From contig DMBB01000146.1 of assembly GCA_003446295.1 (NCBI GenBank), forward strand, positions 1 to 6,114: a DNA stretch of 6,114 nt, written 5' to 3'. Positions 1 to 6,114 of this stretch are shown here, piece by piece. Position numbers and translations under genes: made by a program. The first letter of the stretch is position 1, and every line of letters begins with the position of its first letter. This DNA comes from Erysipelotrichaceae bacterium (GTDB lineage Bacteria; Bacillota_I; Bacilli_A; Erysipelotrichales; Erysipelotrichaceae). Below the pieces are notes generated by a model, which worked only from the letters and a program-made list of their open reading frames with translations, searched no databases and was not told where the DNA came from.

Positions 1-1041
1 CAGGACGCCCATGAAGCGATCCGTCCGACGAATCTGGCAAATGATCCGGAAACGATCAAACAGTATCTGACCAGTGAGCAGTACAGACTGTATAAACTGA
101 TCTATGCCCGTGCGCTCGCATCACAGATGTCTTCCGCAAAGTTCAGCGGTGAAAGCATCACGATCTCACAGAACGGATATGACTTTACTGCTACCGGAAG
201 CAGACAGACGTTTGACGGATGGCTCAAAGTATACGGTGCATATTATTCATCAAAGGATACGATCCTTCCTGCCCTCAGCGAAGGAGAGATCCTGAAGGCA
301 AAAGAGCTCAAAGCAAACCAGCACTTTACGGAACCGCCTGCACGCTATACAGAAGCCAGACTGATCAAACAGATGGAAGATGACGGGATCGGCAGACCTT
401 CCACATATGCCATGATCATCGATACGATCCAGGCAAGAGGATATGTAGAACTGAAACCGTCAACTGAAAAGTCAAAGACAAAGGTGTTCTTCCCGACCGA
501 GCAGGGTATTCTGACAGTTGAAAAGCTTGATGAATACTTCTCATCGATCATCAATACGAAATATACCGCGAAAATGGAATCCGACCTCGACAGAATCGCC
601 GAAGGTGAAGCAGACGAACTTGAAATGCTGCAGGCATTCTGGAATAAGTTCACGCCGCTTCTCGATGAAGCCTATGAAAAAATGGAAAAGAAGCAGCCGG
701 AAAAAGTCGGAGAACTTTGTCCGGAATGCGGAAATGAACTGGTGTACAGAAACGGCAGATTCGGCAGATTTATTTCCTGCTCAACATATCCTTCCTGCAA
801 GTATACAAGGCAGATCAATGTTGAAAACAAGGAAAAGCCTGAGCCGATCGGAAAACTGTGCCCGAAGTGCGGCAATGAACTGCTGAAGCGCAAGTCCAGA
901 TACGGCAAGTATTTTGTCGGCTGTTCAAACTTCCCGAAATGCCGCTACATGGAGACACTGGAAGGTGAAGAGATCGTTTCAAAAAGCTCATCATCTGAAA
1001 AGAAACCTGCCGCCAGAGGCCGCAGAAGGAGCACGAAATGA
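1..1041 (+). CDS. topA: DNA topoisomerase I, C-terminal half (5' end cut by window edge)
   Basis: This is a type IA topoisomerase, which relaxes negatively supercoiled DNA by passing strands through a transient break in one strand. The reading frame is open from base 1, giving 346 residues; a Bacillota TopA is usually about 690, so roughly the first half, with the TOPRIM domain and active-site tyrosine, lies outside the window. The visible part begins with the family motif [10 protein letters not shown] and has GIGRPSTYA at fragment residues 129-137, both typical of the TopA core. Two four-cysteine zinc ribbons follow: Cys 240, 243, 260, 266 and Cys 287, 290, 308, 314, each CPxCGNEL at its start. 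The protein ends in a short basic tail (334-346) that may contact DNA. The stop codon overlaps the trmFO start as ATGA. No frameshift or missing motif is seen in this part. Identification is firm. Confidence 0.97.
   Translation, partial: QDAHEAIRPTNLANDPETIKQYLTSEQYRLYKLIYARALASQMSSAKFSGESITISQNGYDFTATGSRQTFDGWLKVYGAYYSSKDTILPALSEGEILKAKELKANQHFTEPPARYTEARLIKQMEDDGIGRPSTYAMIIDTIQARGYVELKPSTEKSKTKVFFPTEQGILTVEKLDEYFSSIINTKYTAKMESDLDRIAEGEADELEMLQAFWNKFTPLLDEAYEKMEKKQPEKVGELCPECGNELVYRNGRFGRFISCSTYPSCKYTRQINVENKEKPEPIGKLCPKCGNELLKRKSRYGKYFVGCSNFPKCRYMETLEGEEIVSKSSSSEKKPAARGRRRSTK
1024..1031 (+). promoter_or_regulatory. Ribosome binding site of trmFO inside topA
   Basis: AGAAGGAG lies 6 bases before the ATG at 1038, within the basic C-terminal codons of topA. 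It supports the ATGA-overlapping start and suggests translational coupling of the two genes. Confidence 0.8.
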
Positions 1042-2336
1042 GTACTGAGGCAGTTGTCATCGGTGCTGGTCTTGCCGGATGCGAGGCAGCATATCAGCTG
1101 TCCAGGCGCGGCATCAAGGTGCGTCTGATCGACATGAAGCCCGATCACAAATCTCCGGCACATGTCAGCGATACATTTGCAGAACTGGTATGTTCAAACT
1201 CTCTGCGGTCCGATGCGCTGACAAATGCAGTAGGTCTTCTCAAACAGGAAATGAGGATGATCGGTTCTTTGATCATGGAAAAAGCAGATACCAATAAGGT
1301 GCCTGCAGGCAGCGCATTGGCAGTGGACCGTGAAAAGTTCTCACAGGCTGTCACAGACGCAGTGATGTACGATCCGAATATCACGCTTGAAACACGTGAA
1401 ATGAATGAGATCCCTGATGGTCCGGTGATCATTGCGACAGGTCCGCTGACATCAGAAGCTATGATGAAGCCGATCAGGGAACTCCTTGATGAAAAGTACT
1501 GTTACTTTTATGACGCGGAAGCACCGATCGTCACGGCAGAATCCATCGATATGACGAAGGCTTACCGCAAATCCAGATATGATAAAGGCTCAGCCGACTA
1601 CATCAACTGTCCGATGACAGAAGATGAGTTCAATCGGTTTTATGCCGCTCTGATCACTGCGGAAACCGTGAAGATCCGTGACTTTGAGCAGGAAGTCTAT
1701 TTTGAAGGATGCATGCCTTTTGAAGTCATGGCAAAGCGTGGGAGACAGACACTGCTGTTCGGTCCGCTCAAGCCAGTAGGTCTCGGATTGGGAGATGCCC
1801 GCCCGTATGCGGTCGTACAGCTGAGACAGGATAATGCTGAGGCCAGCCTCTATAATATAGTAGGCTTCCAGACACACCTGACATGGCCTGCCCAGCGCCA
1901 GGTGATCCGCATGATCCCGGGACTGGAAAACTGTGAATTTGTGCGCTATGGCGTCATGCACCGTAATACATATATCAATTCACCGAATTGTATGAGGGCT
2001 ACTTACCAGACAAAAGCAAGGGATGATCTCTTCTTTGCCGGACAGATCACAGGTGTGGAAGGATATATCGAATCTGCCGCATCCGGAATGCTGGCAGGCA
2101 TCAATATGGCGCATCTGCTGAAAGGCGAGCCTCTGGTTGAACCGGGACCTGAAACAATGATCGGCGCTATGTCGCACTATATTACGCATGCTTCACCTGA
2201 GAATTTCCAGCCGATGAACGCAAATTTCGGCATATTCCATCTGAACCATGAAGTAAAGAAGAAAGAACGCAAAGAAGCGTACGCAAAGCAGTCGCTGCCT
2301 TTGATCACGGAGATGATTCAGGATGGCAGATTATGA
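1038..2336 (+). CDS. trmFO: Methylenetetrahydrofolate--tRNA-(uracil-5-)-methyltransferase TrmFO
   Basis: This flavoprotein makes 5-methyluridine at position 54 in the T-loop of tRNA, taking the carbon from 5,10-methylenetetrahydrofolate and reducing it with FADH2 in the cytoplasm. The 432 residues match the family length (about 435). The N-terminus carries the FAD dinucleotide-binding motif [12 protein letters not shown] (7-18). Cys52 in [10 protein letters not shown] and Cys225 in FEGCMPFE occupy the places of the two functional cysteines known in the Bacillus enzyme (C53 and C226). A second flavin-binding stretch, [18 protein letters not shown], lies at 333-350, and the PxNANFG motif sits near 392-398. 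The start at 1038 has a strong Shine-Dalgarno sequence and overlaps the topA stop by 4 bases. The gene overlaps the next recombinase by 14 bases. The older name is gid; the homologous GidA/MnmG is longer (about 620 residues) and is excluded by length. Confidence 0.97.
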   Translation: MSTEAVVIGAGLAGCEAAYQLSRRGIKVRLIDMKPDHKSPAHVSDTFAELVCSNSLRSDALTNAVGLLKQEMRMIGSLIMEKADTNKVPAGSALAVDREKFSQAVTDAVMYDPNITLETREMNEIPDGPVIIATGPLTSEAMMKPIRELLDEKYCYFYDAEAPIVTAESIDMTKAYRKSRYDKGSADYINCPMTEDEFNRFYAALITAETVKIRDFEQEVYFEGCMPFEVMAKRGRQTLLFGPLKPVGLGLGDARPYAVVQLRQDNAEASLYNIVGFQTHLTWPAQRQVIRMIPGLENCEFVRYGVMHRNTYINSPNCMRATYQTKARDDLFFAGQITGVEGYIESAASGMLAGINMAHLLKGEPLVEPGPETMIGAMSHYITHASPENFQPMNANFGIFHLNHEVKKKERKEAYAKQSLPLITEMIQDGRL

Positions 2337-3243
2337 TGAAATGCTGGAAGGCTTTCTGCATCATATTGCATTAGCCCATACAGGAAGTGAAGATACGCAG
2401 GATGCATACCGCAGGGATATCAGGGGTTTCCTTGATTTCCTGCAGGCTGAAGGCATTGAATCACCAGCAGATGTCACGAAGACTGAGATCAGTACGTATA
2501 TCACAAAACTCAGAAGCGGAGACATCACAGGCAGCAGGCTGTCCAATGCCAGTTATTCAAGGCATCTGTCTTCGCTTCGTTCTTTTTATAAATACCTGTA
2601 TCAATATCACGGTGTAATCAACAATCCTCTGCAGGGACTGCACGGCGCCTCTGCCAGAAGGAAGCTGCCGGAATTTCTGACATTTGACCAGATGGAAACG
2701 ATGCTGAACAGTTTTGATCTCAGCAAACCTTCCGAAGTACGGGACCGCTGCATCCTTGAAACAATGTATGCATGCGGCCTGCGTGTCAGTGAATGTGCCG
2801 GCCTGAAGCTTTCACGCATCCATCTGACAGAACACTATCTGAGCGTGATCGGAAAGGAAAGCAAGGAAAGAATGGTGCCTTTCTATCCCAGAGCAGGTCA
2901 GCTGCTGGCTGCCTACATCAGGGAAGTACGTCCGCTCTACATGAAAGAAGATCACGATTTCCTGTTTGTCAATCAGAAGGGGAAACCGGTTTCTGTACGC
3001 ATGATCCAGATGCTGTGCGAGAGCACAGGTGAAAAAGCCGGACTTCCGGTACATGTTCATCCGCATATGATACGCCACAGCTTTGCAACGCACCTTCTGG
3101 ACAATGGAGCAGATCTGAGGATCGTGCAGGAACTGCTCGGCCACGAAACATTGTCTACCACGCAGATCTATACACATGTCACAGAAGATCGTCTGCGCAA
3201 GGTGGTTGATAAAGCACATCCGCATTCCTCCTCACAGAACTGA
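2323..3243 (+). CDS. xerC: Tyrosine recombinase XerC (XerC/XerD family)
   Basis: This is a site-specific tyrosine recombinase, most likely acting at dif during division to resolve chromosome dimers. Its 306 residues match the usual XerC/XerD length (about 300). A helical core-binding (SAM-like) domain spans roughly 5-95, and the catalytic domain roughly 112-295. All catalytic residues are present: Arg154 (GLRVSE), Lys178 (IGKES), His248 and Arg251 ([14 protein letters not shown]), His274 (LLGHE) and nucleophile Tyr283 (QIYTHV). An in-frame stop at 2314-2316 makes the ATG at 2323 the first possible start; GGAG at 2309-2312 is 10 bases upstream, a little far. The gene starts inside trmFO, so it is probably co-transcribed and coupled. 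Position after topA-trmFO matches Bacillus xerC (codV), and this, not sequence, is why I prefer XerC to XerD. A phage or transposon integrase is unlikely given this housekeeping context. Confidence 0.93.
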   Translation: MADYDEMLEGFLHHIALAHTGSEDTQDAYRRDIRGFLDFLQAEGIESPADVTKTEISTYITKLRSGDITGSRLSNASYSRHLSSLRSFYKYLYQYHGVINNPLQGLHGASARRKLPEFLTFDQMETMLNSFDLSKPSEVRDRCILETMYACGLRVSECAGLKLSRIHLTEHYLSVIGKESKERMVPFYPRAGQLLAAYIREVRPLYMKEDHDFLFVNQKGKPVSVRMIQMLCESTGEKAGLPVHVHPHMIRHSFATHLLDNGADLRIVQELLGHETLSTTQIYTHVTEDRLRKVVDKAHPHSSSQN

Positions 3244-3263
3244 TCTGTTCCGTGAAAAAACTT

Positions 3264-3276
3264 TCATTCTGAATGA
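3264..3276. promoter_or_regulatory. Candidate operator: 13-base palindrome upstream of the pyrB -35
   Basis: TCATTC-T-GAATGA has two perfect 6-base arms around one central base and ends 2 bases before the -35 hexamer. It has no following T-run, so it is not a terminator. Its place fits a binding site for a transcription factor, either an activator or a repressor. No regulator is identified; the function is inferred from position and symmetry only. Confidence 0.35.
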
Positions 3277-3278
3277 CC

Positions 3279-3306
3279 TTGCAATATCTGTACAGTCCTG
3301 TATAAT
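3279..3306 (+). promoter_or_regulatory. Predicted sigma-A promoter of the pyrBKDF operon
   Basis: TTGCAA (3279-3284) and a consensus TATAAT (3301-3306) are separated by 16 bases. The -10 matches fully, the -35 at 4 of 6 positions, and the spacer is one base under the optimum. There is no TGn extension. Transcription should begin near 3312-3314, leaving a leader of about 20 bases before the pyrB start. This is the only sizeable non-coding gap in the window, between xerC and pyrB. Confidence 0.75.
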
Positions 3307-3315
3307 CACAACAGG
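3288..3315. promoter_or_regulatory. Candidate operator cluster of CTGT/ACAG half-sites over the pyrB promoter
   Basis: Four half-sites overlap the spacer, -10 and expected start: CTGT 3288-3291, ACAG 3292-3295, CTGT 3298-3301 and ACAG 3311-3314. They form three inverted repeats: CTGTACAG (3288-3295), TACAG-TC-CTGTA (3291-3302) and CCTGT-N9-ACAGG (3297-3315). The two CTGT copies start 10 bases apart, about one helical turn. A protein bound here would block RNA polymerase, so a repressor site is plausible. Short palindromes can arise by chance, and no regulator is known from this window. Confidence 0.3.
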
Positions 3316-3324
3316 TAAAAGAAC

Positions 3325-3330
3325 GGAGGA
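3325..3330 (+). promoter_or_regulatory. Ribosome binding site of pyrB
   Basis: GGAGGA precedes the ATG at 3334 by only 3 bases, closer than usual. The next in-frame ATG (3358) is too far from it to use it, and family alignment favours the upstream start. Confidence 0.75.
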
Positions 3331-3333
3331 TTT

Positions 3334-4237
3334 ATGAACAGATACTCATTGCTGTCCATGCGTGATCTTGGCGTAACGGATATTGTACAGATCCTCAATG
3401 ATGCTTTATTGTTCCATGATACTTATAGAGATTGGCAGCTGCCCTGTTCCAAGGCCCTTGTTGCTAATCTCTTTTTTGAAGCATCAACGAGGACGCATTA
3501 CTCTTTTGAAAGTGCAGAACTTCAGCTTGGCTGCAAAACCGCTGATATCGCGGTATCCGGCAGCTCTGTCACAAAAGGTGAAAGTCTGTATGACACTGTC
3601 AAAACACTGGAATCCATCGGATATGACGCGGTCGTTATCCGTCATCCTCAGGATGCGTATTATAAACAGCTTGAGAATGTCAATATTCCCATTCTGAATG
3701 CCGGAGACGGTGCAGGTGACCATCCTACACAGTGTCTTCTGGACCTGCTGACAATGTACCGCGAGTTCGGAACATTGAAGGGCCTGAATGTTGTTATCTG
3801 CGGCGATATCCTGCACAGCCGTGTCGCATCATCAAATAAGGAAGCACTCGAAAAACTCGGGTCAACCGTGCGCTTTGCAGGACCCAAAGAATGGGAACGC
3901 GAAGGATTTGAAGCAGTGGATTTCGATGAAGCGATCCCTAATGCAGATGTTGTCATGATGCTCAGAATACAGAAAGAACGCGGCGCTGCATTGGCAGGCA
4001 TGAGCGATGAAATGTATCTGAAGCAGTACGGACTTTCCAAAGACCGCTATGCAAGAATGAAGGATACTGCGATCGTTATGCATCCGGCTCCGGTCAACCG
4101 CGGTGTGGAGATCGATACGGATCTGGTAGAAGCACCGAAGAGCCGTATTTTCCCTCAGATGTCCAACGGCGTACTTGTACGCAAGGCTGTTATCAAACGT
4201 GCATTCGGTTTTGCACCGTTTGAACAGGAGATCAGAA

Positions 4238-4248
<11 letters not shown>
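3334..4248 (+). CDS. pyrB: Aspartate carbamoyltransferase, catalytic subunit
   Basis: PyrB joins carbamoyl phosphate and L-aspartate to give N-carbamoyl-L-aspartate, the committed step of pyrimidine synthesis. The 304 residues equal the length of the Bacillus enzyme, which works as a trimer without a regulatory subunit; no pyrI is seen next to it. The carbamoyl-phosphate loop STRT is at 51-54. Lys81 of TKGES matches the lysine given by the neighbouring subunit. Arg103 (IRHPQ), His130 and Gln133 (GDHPTQ), Arg163 (GDILHSR), and the aspartate-binding Arg211 in RIQKER follow in the expected order. HPAPVNRGVEID at 250-261 is the Gram-positive form of the cis-proline loop. The residue after STRT is His55 rather than the more common Arg; I recall this form from other Gram-positive PyrB proteins and do not take it as a defect. 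Ornithine carbamoyltransferase is excluded by the RxQKER and HPAPVNRG motifs. It is the first gene after the promoter and overlaps pyrK by 11 bases. Confidence 0.97.
4226..4231 (+). promoter_or_regulatory. Ribosome binding site that sets the pyrK start
   Basis: AGGAGA lies 6 bases before the ATG at 4238, inside the end of pyrB. It favours this start over the in-frame ATG at 4175, which would add 21 residues overlapping pyrB and unlike any PyrK N-terminus I know. Confidence 0.85.

Positions 4249-6114
<1,866 letters not shown>

Noticed and set aside
104..295. Short + strand open frame in another frame within topA
   Set aside because: It overlaps the conserved topA frame throughout and has no recognisable domain.
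718..945. Two similar CPxCGNEL segments as a DNA repeat
   Set aside because: They are two zinc ribbons of topoisomerase I; similarity is at protein level and normal for the family.
2323..3243. Phage or transposon integrase, marking a mobile element
   Set aside because: The gene overlaps trmFO, sits in the standard topA-trmFO-xerC order, has the length and motifs of XerC/XerD, and there is no tRNA, attachment repeat or phage gene nearby.
3253..3276. Rho-independent terminator after xerC
   Set aside because: The TGAAA/TTTCA and TCATTC/GAATGA pairs are short and AT-rich, and no run of T follows either.
3297..3306. Extended -10 promoter element
   Set aside because: TG is directly next to TATAAT (3299-3300) instead of one base away, so it does not fit the TGn pattern.
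4175..4237. Longer pyrK starting at the ATG at 4175
   Set aside because: It would add 21 residues lying within the conserved pyrB end, lacks a ribosome site as good as the one before 4238, and has no counterpart in known PyrK proteins.

Overview
The window is an ordinary chromosomal stretch of a Bacillota (low-GC Gram-positive) genome. All six genes lie on the + strand in two tightly packed blocks. The Bacillota assignment rests on the order topA-trmFO-xerC (the same order as in Bacillus), the presence of folate-dependent TrmFO, a class 1B PyrD with its PyrK partner, and a short PyrB of the Gram-positive type with a HPAPVNRG motif. Base composition is moderate rather than AT-rich. A member of the Erysipelotrichia or a related anaerobic gut lineage would fit, but the sequence alone does not settle this.

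Block 1 (1-3243) holds the 3' half of topA (DNA topoisomerase I, cut by the left edge), trmFO (tRNA U54 methylation with methylenetetrahydrofolate) and a tyrosine recombinase of the XerC/XerD family (chromosome dimer resolution). The genes overlap by 4 and 14 bases. In Bacillus the next genes would be hslV, hslU and codY; here the block stops at the recombinase.

A 90-base gap (3244-3333) separates the blocks. It carries a good sigma-A-type promoter (TTGCAA, 16 bases, TATAAT) and a set of small palindromes: one just upstream of the -35 and several CTGT/ACAG half-sites across the spacer, -10 and expected start point. These are candidate operators. The predicted untranslated leader is only about 20 bases, too short for the PyrR attenuator that controls pyr operons in Bacillus. 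No clear terminator separates the blocks.

Block 2 (3334-6114) is a de novo pyrimidine operon: pyrB (aspartate carbamoyltransferase), pyrK and pyrD (electron-transfer and catalytic subunits of NAD-dependent dihydroorotate dehydrogenase B) and the first third of pyrF (OMP decarboxylase, cut by the right edge). The junctions overlap by 11, 1 and 4 bases, and each start has its own Shine-Dalgarno sequence inside the preceding gene. The proteins cover carbamoyl-aspartate formation, dihydroorotate oxidation and the final decarboxylation to UMP. The dihydroorotase (pyrC) and carbamoyl-phosphate synthetase genes that sit between pyrB and pyrK in Bacillus are absent here and must lie elsewhere or the precursor must be obtained another way. 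pyrE may follow pyrF beyond the edge.

I found no mobile element, CRISPR array, RNA gene or novel system. The points most worth a second look are the regulatory gap upstream of pyrB and a marked excess of GATC tetranucleotides.
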